15,062 nt of DNA from Candidatus Roizmanbacteria bacterium UBA6242 (GCA_002440905.1 DJWA01000004.1:1-15062), one strand, 5' to 3'; counted from the first letter of the stretch, positions 7,577 through 14,179 are shown. Translations and numbers: made by a program. Notes: generated by a model from the letters alone, not told the origin.

Positions 7577-8211
7577 ATGTCCTATATATTAAGCACGAGC
7601 TCCACTATCTAATGAATAAGATTCTCGGGGTAAATAACTCGACTCGAAATCAATTGGAGGAATGGCTAAGTAAAATCGATATTAAAGATGGAAGGGTTTT
7701 GGACGTTGGCGTTGGTTTCAGCCCGGTTAAGAGGCGTTTACGAAATTTTAAACCTGATGATTATAAAACGCTTGACAACAACTCCGAAAACGAAATCAAA
7801 CCGGACTTTGTTCTTGACTTAAACGATTTGGAAAGTAAAACAACCATGAAGAAGATTATGGACTACAGACCGACTACCATCTTCTGTCTTGAGGTTATGG
7901 AGTATGTTTACAAACCGTTTGACACTTTAAGGTTCTTTAATAAATCGCTTTCTAAAAACGGGGTCTTATATATTTCGTTTCATACTTTTTATCCTTGGCA
8001 CAAACCATACAAAAACGACTATATGAGATACACTAAAGCCGGTGTAATCAAATTACTTGAGGAGGCGGGATTCGCGAAGTGGGAGATAAAGGCCAGGACA
8101 ACCACAAGTGGTGGTAAAAATCTCTTAAACTTCTTCAAAAAGGAGGGGTTAATCGGTTTCAGGGATAAAATCAATCTTGATATGGGCTATCTGGTCAAGG
8201 CTTATAAATAA
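7573..8211 (+). CDS. SAM-dependent methyltransferase, class I
   Basis: A 212-residue class I methyltransferase. SAM-binding motif I is RVLDVGVGFSPVKRRL (about residues 40-55). A second acidic position, KTLDNNSE, would hold the ribose, and TIFCLEVMEYV corresponds to the post-motif strand where Methyltransf_11/23 enzymes have ANDVLEHV. YISFHTFYPWHKPYKNDYMRYT then resembles the HP-x-Y-x-D-Y-x-R-Y block of methyltransferases in glycan clusters (Asp and Arg/Tyr positions kept). Its start codon overlaps the GT4 stop, so the two are translationally coupled, suggesting sugar or lipid-carrier O-methylation (inference). It ends 15 nt from the convergent QueC-PqqD gene. Confidence 0.8.
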   Translation: MNVLYIKHELHYLMNKILGVNNSTRNQLEEWLSKIDIKDGRVLDVGVGFSPVKRRLRNFKPDDYKTLDNNSENEIKPDFVLDLNDLESKTTMKKIMDYRPTTIFCLEVMEYVYKPFDTLRFFNKSLSKNGVLYISFHTFYPWHKPYKNDYMRYTKAGVIKLLEEAGFAKWEIKARTTTSGGKNLLNFFKKEGLIGFRDKINLDMGYLVKAYK

Positions 8212-8226
8212 CTCCGGAAAAGCAGG

Positions 8227-9465
8227 TTATGAGACCGTCAAATAACCTTCTTTTATGTACTTATTAATAAATTTTTCTAAGTCTTTCTTTATCGGGGCAT
8301 TCTTTGTGCCATATTTTTTGGAAAGCATTGAATAAAGTTCGTTGAAGCTATACTTACCTTGGGACAGGTACTCCCAAATCAACGACCCGGACTGGTTTAA
8401 TATATCGATTTCCCCAGTTTTACTATGAAGCAAGTTAACCTTACCGTCGATTTCTTCCCAAGCCACATCTTTCGATAATACGATAACAGATCCCCCGTTA
8501 AAACTCACATTGCCAGCACCTATCCTTCCGATGGTTTTTTTACCAGAACCTTCAAAAAGATTGGCAAGTGTTTTCCTTATGTATCTTCTAATGCCCAATG
8601 ACTTTCGTTTTCTTATTGGTACATATATGGTTCTGTCCTTAACGTGAGCTTTTGAGAATGCTTCCCTTCTTATAAGGCAAGTCGCACACTCACCACACTG
8701 TCTCTTGCCTCGAAACATGCAGCTCCAGGAATGTGATAAGTCAACTCCCTTCGTATGCGCATATTTAATTAGTTGGGTTTTGCCGTAATAGAAACCGGAA
8801 CCTTTTTCAAGAGGTGCGGTAAACTGCCAGCTGAAGTCTCCAAGCATAAGGCAAAGGCTCAGATTGATACTCCTTAAGACGGCCAAAGTAGAGTTTCGAC
8901 TAATTGTTGAGTCCTCAGCCACGAAGTTGGTTATTATCGTGTCAAGATCTCTCGCCACGGTTGCTCTCAACTGTTGTGCGTAATTATAGACATTAAAGAA
9001 TCTCTCATACAAAGGATTATCTCCGTAATTAAGAAGCACTTGGTATTTATTGATTTTTCTATTGAAAAGGAGGTTGTTTAAGATAATTTTAGGATTTATA
9101 AAATTAACATTTGGCACATTGACCCTGTTGGTTGACGGGGCCTCTATTATTTTCGGTTCGTGGAACTTGTCGGGATATAGATTTTTGAATATTCTGGAAT
9201 AGTGTCGTACGCTTTCCTCTTCTCCCAAAAACGTCTTCTTTCTATTCAAAAAGTGAACAGGATATACGTGAAGATGGTACTTGGCAAGAAGGATGTTCCA
9301 GATCGTTATCGAGTCCAATCCACCTGAAACCTGAATAACCACCGAGCTGCCTCTTTTTGGCATTTTAAATGCGTATCCTCTTTTCTCATTAAAGATTTTA
9401 TTTATGCCTTCTAAGGCCTTTTTGTCTTCAAAATCCTTGTACAAGACGGGGTGAAGGTTGACCAT
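8227..9465 (-). CDS. QueC-like PP-loop ATPase fused to a C-terminal PqqD/RRE domain
   Basis: A 412-residue fusion. Residues about 40-280 are a PP-loop ATPase of QueC type: P-loop VSGGLDS (46-52), EDSTISRNSTLAVL (184-197), FTAPLEKGSG then YGKTQLIKYA (215-236), and the zinc-site pattern HSWSC249-x7-C257-GE-C260-AT-C263-LIRREAF. QueC uses ATP and ammonia to turn a carboxylate into an amide and then a nitrile in 7-deazaguanine synthesis. Residues about 328-412 match PqqD: a beta hairpin ending DILNQSGSLIWEYLSQG, then helices ending FINKYIKEGYLTV. PqqD-type RiPP recognition elements bind leader peptides, so this ATPase probably acts on a peptide (inference). I prefer the start at 9465, with TATAAT 9 nt upstream; an in-frame ATG at 9507 would cover both divergent promoters. 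It is divergent from small peptide P1. Confidence 0.85.
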   Translation of the reverse strand: MVNLHPVLYKDFEDKKALEGINKIFNEKRGYAFKMPKRGSSVVIQVSGGLDSITIWNILLAKYHLHVYPVHFLNRKKTFLGEEESVRHYSRIFKNLYPDKFHEPKIIEAPSTNRVNVPNVNFINPKIILNNLLFNRKINKYQVLLNYGDNPLYERFFNVYNYAQQLRATVARDLDTIITNFVAEDSTISRNSTLAVLRSINLSLCLMLGDFSWQFTAPLEKGSGFYYGKTQLIKYAHTKGVDLSHSWSCMFRGKRQCGECATCLIRREAFSKAHVKDRTIYVPIRKRKSLGIRRYIRKTLANLFEGSGKKTIGRIGAGNVSFNGGSVIVLSKDVAWEEIDGKVNLLHSKTGEIDILNQSGSLIWEYLSQGKYSFNELYSMLSKKYGTKNAPIKKDLEKFINKYIKEGYLTVS

Positions 9466-9474
9466 ATTTCGTTT

Positions 9475-9480
9475 ATTATA
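9475..9480 (-). promoter_or_regulatory. -10 box (TATAAT) for the QueC-PqqD gene
   Basis: On the minus strand a perfect TATAAT lies 9 nt before the ATG at 9465. No good -35 is seen at 16-18 nt. It sits next to the -35 of the divergent P1 promoter (9486-9491), so the two promoters are packed into about 55 bp and probably compete or are co-regulated. Confidence 0.5.
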
Positions 9481-9485
9481 TATAC

Positions 9486-9514
9486 TTGACAATTTGGCAA
9501 AAATCAACTATCAT
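9486..9514 (+). promoter_or_regulatory. Near-consensus promoter of small peptide P1 (leaderless)
   Basis: TTGACA (9486-9491, perfect), 17-nt spacer, TATCAT (9509-9514, 5 of 6), then 6 nt to the ATG at 9521. Transcription should begin at the start codon. It is among the strongest promoters in the window. Confidence 0.75.
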
Positions 9515-9520
9515 GATTTT

Positions 9521-9652
9521 ATGAAGAGATCAGTTACAAAAAAATCCCGTTATGAGGCTCCAAAGGGCTTATCGAAGAGGATCAAGGTCTACACACTGAG
9601 AAAGAAAAATTACTTTGAGGTTGAGGGCCTTTTGGCTGAACTCAAAATGTAA
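9521..9652 (+). CDS. Small basic peptide P1, candidate RiPP precursor
   Basis: 43 residues, 13 of them Lys or Arg. The ATG at 9521 is chosen because a strong leaderless promoter ends 6 nt before it; an in-frame extension to 9458 would run through that promoter. Visible parts: MKR start, VT at 5-6, Y11-EA-P14-KG-L17, then KRIKVYT (19-25), and a 17-residue tail from R27 with NYFEVEGLLAELKM at its end. Tyr-x-x-Pro followed by Leu and a Thr close to the junction is the known layout of lasso-type leaders bound by PqqD-like RREs. The same blocks occur in P2. The tail would be the core; it has Glu at its 7th and 9th positions but begins with Arg, unlike usual lasso cores starting with Gly. It is divergent from QueC-PqqD, its likely modifying enzyme (inference). 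No database relative was checked. Confidence 0.72.
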   Translation: MKRSVTKKSRYEAPKGLSKRIKVYTLRKKNYFEVEGLLAELKM

Positions 9653-9665
9653 TTCCGCTCCTTCA

Positions 9666-11057
9666 TTAAAACTGATATCTTTCCGGAGCTAATATGTTTT
9701 TAGGATCCGTCATTTTTTTTAAGTTCCGTAACAAACCCTTGTAGCCACCCTTCGCGACCAACAGTTCGTTTCCCGAGAAGTTGTTTAGGCGATACGGGAA
9801 ATATCCACACATGTAGACGCCTTCTAGGATTTCCTTATTACATTTTAAGGCTCTATCATGCTCTTCCTTAACGTCTTTGTCGTAAACAATCGACCCTATA
9901 ATATACAGTTTTCTGTCGGTTATACAGTTTATGCCAACGTTGGCTTCAAAACCATACTTGATCATGATTTTTTCCATAAATTTGACAACTATGCTTATAT
10001 CACGGCCGATAAAAGGAACCACGGGACTTACCCATAGCATTCCGCACCCATCCCTTTCCGGATCCATAACCTTTGGAATTGTAGTTTTTTTCCTCCAATA
10101 GCAACTCCTTATAGCAAAATCCGACGGTTTCTCAAATGGGTCGTTTTGGTCGTTAAAGTATAGATAAGGAGTTATTTTTCCTAAGACCTCCCTAATCCTT
10201 TCCCGCTTGCCTTTTAATATCATTTTCGAAGAAGCGCCCAGGACAAACTGCCCTACCCACTTTCCCACAAAACCTAATCGTTTCTTAATTTTTTCTAGTT
10301 GTTTACTTGACAAGGGAGTCTTGTGATCCATTTCTTTCCAAGGGTATTGAATATAACAAGATAAGGCGCGGATCTCATTAGCGATTAGAAAATTTCCCTC
10401 AATAGTTCCCTCTAGCTTCAGTACCCTTATAGCGTCTATTATCTTTTCAAGAGTTCTAGCTGTATTAGCATGGAAAGTTGTCAATTGGCTGTATTTTGGT
10501 TTTGGGTGAAGCCATAAGGTAAGCTTGGTAATGACGCCAAAATTAGACTGGGTGAAAAGCCCGGTAATTTCCGGCCCCACACCTTCCCGGCTAATTGATG
10601 CCAATTTGTCCAAGCCAAAATTACCAAAACCCGTATTTATGACTTCTCCTGTCGGCATAACCACTTCAAGATTGGCGATATTCTCATACATATTTCCATA
10701 AACGCCTTTGCCAATACCGCGTTCGGAGATGTTGCCGATTAAGCTCGAATCCGGACTGCCCCCGATCGTGCTTATGGTAAGGTTTGATTTCTTTTTTTCC
10801 AAAAATTCATAGAGCTTCTTGAAGGTTACCCCGGGCTCAATAGTTACATAGGCCAATTTTTCATTATAGTCAACAACCTTGTCCATGCCTGAAAGCTCCA
10901 TTAGAATTGATTTTTTTGCCATGAAGGCCCCATATCCCCAGTTTTTGTTTGTGCTGACGGGATAAATAGGAATCTTTTGTTTGTTGGCACGTCTCAAATA
11001 TTTCTGAACCTCTCTGAGGTTTTTTGGCCTGACAACTATGCCGCGTGAGTTTTTCAT
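9666..11057 (-). CDS. FAD-dependent oxidoreductase, VAO / 4-cresol dehydrogenase type
   Basis: A 463-residue flavoprotein with a PCMH-type FAD-binding domain. Landmarks: IYPVSTNKNWGYG (31-43), which resembles the StGkN-x-GYG loop of the vanillyl-alcohol-oxidase family; STIGGSPDSSLIGNISERGI (96-115); LEVVMPTGEVINTGFG (130-145); and EGVGPEITGLFTQSNFGVIT (158-177), close to the GPdldGLFtQSNfGIVT block of 4-cresol dehydrogenase and VAO. The C-terminal part ends DPKNILAPERYQF, as usual for the family. Known relatives oxidise para-substituted phenols at the benzylic carbon, using FAD that is often covalently bound to His or Tyr. Whether the covalent residue is kept cannot be judged by eye. No signal peptide is seen, so it is cytoplasmic. 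It lies downstream of and in the same direction as peptide P2, and is convergent with P1. Confidence 0.85.
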   Translation of the reverse strand: MKNSRGIVVRPKNLREVQKYLRRANKQKIPIYPVSTNKNWGYGAFMAKKSILMELSGMDKVVDYNEKLAYVTIEPGVTFKKLYEFLEKKKSNLTISTIGGSPDSSLIGNISERGIGKGVYGNMYENIANLEVVMPTGEVINTGFGNFGLDKLASISREGVGPEITGLFTQSNFGVITKLTLWLHPKPKYSQLTTFHANTARTLEKIIDAIRVLKLEGTIEGNFLIANEIRALSCYIQYPWKEMDHKTPLSSKQLEKIKKRLGFVGKWVGQFVLGASSKMILKGKRERIREVLGKITPYLYFNDQNDPFEKPSDFAIRSCYWRKKTTIPKVMDPERDGCGMLWVSPVVPFIGRDISIVVKFMEKIMIKYGFEANVGINCITDRKLYIIGSIVYDKDVKEEHDRALKCNKEILEGVYMCGYFPYRLNNFSGNELLVAKGGYKGLLRNLKKMTDPKNILAPERYQF

Positions 11058-11176
11058 TAACGACTTATATTATATTAACACCCTATTTTACTATATGCCG
11101 TTATCAAAGGAGAAATGGTTAAATATGAAGAGAATATATCCATGAAAGATCGGTCCTCAAAAAAGGAGGAGATACC

Positions 11177-11266
11177 TTAATAGGACATCGTCCAGACCTT
11201 GACCTTGACTTTTTTTTCCTTCAAGGCTGGTTTTTTGTAACTGGGAGTAACCTTCGCTCGTTTCAT
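11177..11266 (-). CDS. Small basic peptide P2, candidate RiPP precursor or leader-only peptide
   Basis: 29 residues with nine Lys and one Arg. The start at 11266 is fixed by a near-consensus promoter ending 6 nt before it. The layout matches P1: MKR start, VT at 6-7, S9-Y10-KK-P13-A-L15, then KVKVWT (21-26); it stops only three residues later (MSY). P1 and P2 thus share the putative leader while P2 has almost no tail. In the same frame after the TAA, 33 sense codons follow (starting GISSFFEDRS) before the next stop, so P2 may be a precursor cut short by a nonsense mutation, or a free-standing leader. The flavoprotein gene begins 119 nt downstream on the same strand, so both could be on one transcript. 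The peptide is very short, but the promoter and the likeness to P1 make chance unlikely. Confidence 0.6.
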   Translation of the reverse strand: MKRAKVTPSYKKPALKEKKVKVKVWTMSY

Positions 11267-11272
11267 AAGTCA

Positions 11273-11301
11273 ATTATGAAATAATTTAGGAAGTTTGTCA
11301 A
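11273..11301 (-). promoter_or_regulatory. Near-consensus promoter of small peptide P2 (leaderless)
   Basis: Reading the minus strand: TTGACA (11301-11296, perfect), 17-nt spacer, CATAAT (11278-11273, 5 of 6), then 6 nt to the ATG at 11266. Same geometry as the P1 promoter. The stop codon of the upstream GT2 gene lies inside the -35 hexamer. It could also drive the flavoprotein gene downstream. Confidence 0.75.
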
Positions 11302-12179
11302 TACCTGAGAAGGTAATAGGATAGGAAGTTTACGACGCGATTTGTTGCCAATAATACATAAAAACCAATTCTAAAAAAGAGGTCGCCTTTCCGGAGAACT
11401 TTTTGCGTCAAATTGTGTTTAAGTATTTGCGACTCCCATCTTTTTTTCCAGAGAAACTTTCGTGAGAATAAGGCTTTTGCCAAATTTTTATTTGGAATCC
11501 TCCATTTTTGCGACATTTTGGCATTCTCTCTACCTATTATCGATTCCCGCCCGAAGTGGTTGATCAGATTTCTTTCCCCAAAATGAGCGACTTTAGCCTT
11601 AGAACAATAAAAAATTGTAATTTTATTTGAATGGGCTTGAAGAGCAAAATCTAGATCGTGGATTAAATGAAAATCATTAAAATAGATGCCGTTTTTCTCG
11701 AGCAACTTCTTGCTGACGATAAAGTTTTTGGAATCCAGCCAAAATGAAACGGTTTTTTTCCCGAACGAATAAAGGTCGCTTTTGAATAACAATTGTTCGT
11801 CGTAGTATTCGACACAGTTAAGAAGATTGACTTCGTTACCGTTTTCATTATCCCCCATAATAATAGCGTCCTTGTTTTCCATAAATGAGCCCGAAAGTTC
11901 CTTCAGCCAATTGATGGAGGCAACGCAGTCGTCATCGATAAAACAAAGAGTGTCGTTTGTAGCTGCTTTTATCCCTCGATTACGAGCGTAACCAGCCCCT
12001 CGTTTTTTTTCGTGCACATACCTGACGTTGTCGGGAACCAAATGGCGGGCTTTTTTATCTTTTGAGTTATCAACGACGATAACCTCATCGGGACGCCTGC
12101 TTTGCCTGAATAAGGAATTCAGGCAGTCTGATAGGCTATTTCTTCCGATTGTCGGTACAATCACGGTGACTTTACCCAT
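11298..12179 (-). CDS. GT2-family glycosyltransferase
   Basis: A 293-residue family 2 glycosyltransferase. Motifs: VTVIVPTIGRNSLSDCLNSL (4-23), IVVDNSKD with nucleotide-binding Asp37 (34-41), KKRGAGYARNRGI (58-70) and the metal-binding D82-D83-D84 in FIDDDC. In FNDFHLIHDLDFALQAH the HDLDF is the likely ED-type catalytic motif. A short hydrophobic stretch close to the C-terminus may touch the membrane. Its start overlaps the end of the HPr-kinase-like gene by 8 bp, so the two are co-translated. That link to kinase and RRE genes suggests it could glycosylate the peptide, but it could equally belong to the surface glycan set on either side. Confidence 0.87.
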   Translation of the reverse strand: MGKVTVIVPTIGRNSLSDCLNSLFRQSRRPDEVIVVDNSKDKKARHLVPDNVRYVHEKKRGAGYARNRGIKAATNDTLCFIDDDCVASINWLKELSGSFMENKDAIIMGDNENGNEVNLLNCVEYYDEQLLFKSDLYSFGKKTVSFWLDSKNFIVSKKLLEKNGIYFNDFHLIHDLDFALQAHSNKITIFYCSKAKVAHFGERNLINHFGRESIIGRENAKMSQKWRIPNKNLAKALFSRKFLWKKRWESQILKHNLTQKVLRKGDLFFRIGFYVLLATNRVVNFLSYYLLRY

Positions 12180-12912
12180 ATCTTTGCAAAAAATATCTAT
12201 AAGAAAACTTTTTTGGAAAACTCAGCTTTTTAAAGCTAACGCTTTTTATTAAATCTATAGTCAGACTCGGGTAAAGATCAAATTTTACCTCCGGAATCCT
12301 GCGCATGATACCGTCCCTTAAAAGCAGCGACACAGCGTCAATTGGTCCAATCGATTCCTGAAAAAGATCCTTAGCCCAATTCAAAAAAAATATTTTCTTT
12401 ATTGGGGCTTTAAGATGATCCATGGGTTTGACTTTTTTCTTCTCGAAAGGCGACTGAAAGGCTACAAATGACTTCCCCACTTTTTTCAGTACTAAAATGT
12501 CATCGCCGACAACCATTCGTTTAGGGAAATTTCCAATGGCGGTTGACTTACCCTTTCCGGAAAATCCCGCAAACGCATAAACGTTGCCATTATCAACAAA
12601 CGAGGAACAATGAATGAATATGATTTTGTACTTCACGAGGTTGTAATGAATGACTATTCTAACAGTCCAATCAACGATATTAAATAGTCTCGCAATTCTT
12701 TTTCCCTTGACATCCAAGGTTATTATTTTTGGAGTAGATGTAATCGTATAGCCGCCACTATTTTTGAGGATTTTTATAATGATTTTGGGTTTTGATACCT
12801 TCTTATCTGTAAAATAATTTTTGCTAAAATAATCAAAAAGGGATTCATCGTCTATAATTAAACGACACGGCATACCAGCCACTTTGATATTAACGGATCT
12901 TAATTCATCCAT
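12172..12912 (-). CDS. HPr kinase/phosphorylase-related kinase (lasso-cluster type)
   Basis: A 246-residue P-loop kinase related to HprK. Core: IFIHCSSFVDNGNVYAFA (98-115), Walker A GFSGKGKST (116-124), and VVGDDILVLKK with the Walker B-like D137-D138 (134-144). The N-terminal 90 residues (IKVAGMPCRLIIDD then a basic stretch) correspond to the extra beta domain of HprK-related proteins in RiPP clusters, where some members phosphorylate the precursor peptide, for example on a C-terminal Ser in the paeninodin system. The classical HprK second loop is not evident. I chose the ATG at 12912, with TATAAT 7 nt upstream, over in-frame ATGs at 12972 and 12948. Its ATG overlaps the divergent ATG at 12911 (CATG), and it overlaps GT2 downstream by 8 bp. 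Confidence 0.8.
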   Translation of the reverse strand: MDELRSVNIKVAGMPCRLIIDDESLFDYFSKNYFTDKKVSKPKIIIKILKNSGGYTITSTPKIITLDVKGKRIARLFNIVDWTVRIVIHYNLVKYKIIFIHCSSFVDNGNVYAFAGFSGKGKSTAIGNFPKRMVVGDDILVLKKVGKSFVAFQSPFEKKKVKPMDHLKAPIKKIFFLNWAKDLFQESIGPIDAVSLLLRDGIMRRIPEVKFDLYPSLTIDLIKSVSFKKLSFPKKFSYRYFLQRYG

Positions 12913-14179
12913 GAGAGCAATTATAAAAGAAAGGGGATTTAAATTCATTGCTGAAAGTGTCGGAGATAGCATGCTCCCTATTATTCACCATAACGACGAG
13001 CTTTATGTTTTTAACGCTAATCCTTCCAAATTAAAGGTCAATGATATAGTCATATTTAAAGGAGATAAAAGACTGATTGCCCATCGTTTAATATTCGTTG
13101 ATAAGAGTTTTGCCGTCACAAAAGGCGACAGCAACCCCCATAACGACGGAAGAATGGCCATCAGAAAGATCGTCGGCAAAGTTGAAAAGATTAGACGCAA
13201 TGGCCAGATATATAGTTTGGGTGAACTCTATTTAATCCAATCGTCTATTTATTACAAGGAGATATTAAAAATCATTCGTAATTTTAACCGCCAAAAAATA
13301 GAATATCTCATACTTAAAGGTCTGCCACTCCATCTATATTACCAGGGGACAACGCCCCAAAGGGTATACCACGACTGTGACTTAATGATTCGCAGAAAAG
13401 ACTTTTTGAAAATAAAAAAAATAATGAAACAACATGGATACGGGGAAATTATCGAAACAGCTTTTGATAAAAAAACCATACCCATAAACGAAAGATCCGA
13501 AATCTCCTATTCGAAAATAGTGAACGGGGTCCCGGTGATCTTTGACCTGCATTTTGAACCGGCGTTTCTTATGGCTCAGACCTCAGTTCTTGAGACCCTG
13601 TATGAAAAGACTCTTATGGATGAGCTGACAAATGATCTATTCAAAAATAAACGTTCCGTGACCGTAAAAAACCAGGAAATATACATTTTAAATCCGGAAT
13701 ATCTTCTGGTTTACCTGGCTTTACACTTTTTTAGCCACAGTTACAGGGAATCCTTTAGACTTCACTTCATGTCGCATGTTGTTAAAAAAGAAAGAATATC
13801 AGTAAAAAAATGGTTGCAGATTTCCAAAATAATTAATCATTATCGTGTGGCAAACTTCGTTTATCCATCATTTAAACTGCTTGTGAAGAATACTTCCCTA
13901 AAAGTACCCGAAGTCTTCTTTAATTCATTAAACATTACAAACTCACCCGCCGTCCAACAATATAGTAAGACGGATATCTCCTCAGATGAATCATGGCTAA
14001 TGGGAGGCGCCAACAAATTCCTGATTATCTACAGACTTTCTCAAAGACCGGAATTGATGAAGCCATTGGTATTCGTTAACCCGAAGATTATTTATAAAAT
14101 TATTATTTTTTTAAAGACGATACTATTTTCTTACTTAAGAGAAGTTCTAAAAATTCATCCAAATCGTTCTTGGCTTTAG
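12911..14179 (+). CDS. S26B signal-peptidase-like domain fused to NTP_transf_5 nucleotidyltransferase
   Basis: A 422-residue fusion. Residues about 11-95 are an S24/S26-type serine peptidase core of the ER/SipW subtype: ESVGDS20MLP with catalytic Ser20, LIAH58RL where His replaces the Lys of bacterial leader peptidase, and TKGD73SNPHND79 carrying the acidic positions. No membrane helix precedes it, unlike true signal peptidases. Residues about 110-400 resemble NTP_transf_5 (PF14907): YLILK136GLPLHLYY, the metal-binding D155-C-D157 in YHDCDLMIRR, HGYGEII, and VIFDLHFEPAFL with a third Asp (D212). NTP_transf_5 genes are known companions of HprK-like kinases in lasso-type clusters, with unclear function. 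I chose the ATG at 12911, which overlaps the divergent kinase start; an in-frame start at 12884 would extend into that gene. The 3' end overlaps the convergent PqqD gene by 77 bp. Confidence 0.78.
   Translation: MRAIIKERGFKFIAESVGDSMLPIIHHNDELYVFNANPSKLKVNDIVIFKGDKRLIAHRLIFVDKSFAVTKGDSNPHNDGRMAIRKIVGKVEKIRRNGQIYSLGELYLIQSSIYYKEILKIIRNFNRQKIEYLILKGLPLHLYYQGTTPQRVYHDCDLMIRRKDFLKIKKIMKQHGYGEIIETAFDKKTIPINERSEISYSKIVNGVPVIFDLHFEPAFLMAQTSVLETLYEKTLMDELTNDLFKNKRSVTVKNQEIYILNPEYLLVYLALHFFSHSYRESFRLHFMSHVVKKERISVKKWLQISKIINHYRVANFVYPSFKLLVKNTSLKVPEVFFNSLNITNSPAVQQYSKTDISSDESWLMGGANKFLIIYRLSQRPELMKPLVFVNPKIIYKIIIFLKTILFSYLREVLKIHPNRSWL
12920..12925 (-). promoter_or_regulatory. -10 box (TATAAT) for the HprK-related gene
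   Basis: On the minus strand a perfect TATAAT lies 7 nt before the ATG at 12912, inside the 5' coding end of the divergent peptidase-nucleotidyltransferase gene. It predicts a leaderless transcript and decides between alternative in-frame starts. Confidence 0.55.

Noticed and set aside
8227..9465. Calling the PP-loop protein a lasso cyclase (asparagine synthetase type)
   Set aside because: It is shorter, lacks the glutaminase-like N-terminal domain, and has the four-Cys zinc pattern and RN block typical of QueC instead.
9458..9520. 21-residue N-terminal extension of P1
   Set aside because: The extension runs through the TTGACA/TATCAT promoter and the divergent QueC-PqqD promoter; the ATG at 9521 has the right promoter spacing.
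11159..11176. CTCCTCCTTTTTT on the minus strand after P2, resembling the 3' end of 16S rRNA (anti-Shine-Dalgarno)
   Set aside because: A short low-complexity match; no further 16S similarity around it.
11115..11180. 21-residue plus-strand frame (MVKYEENISMKDRSS...) preceded by AAAGGAG
   Set aside because: The Shine-Dalgarno-like sequence is only 2 nt from the ATG, the peptide resembles nothing, and it runs antisense to the end of P2 and its 3' region.
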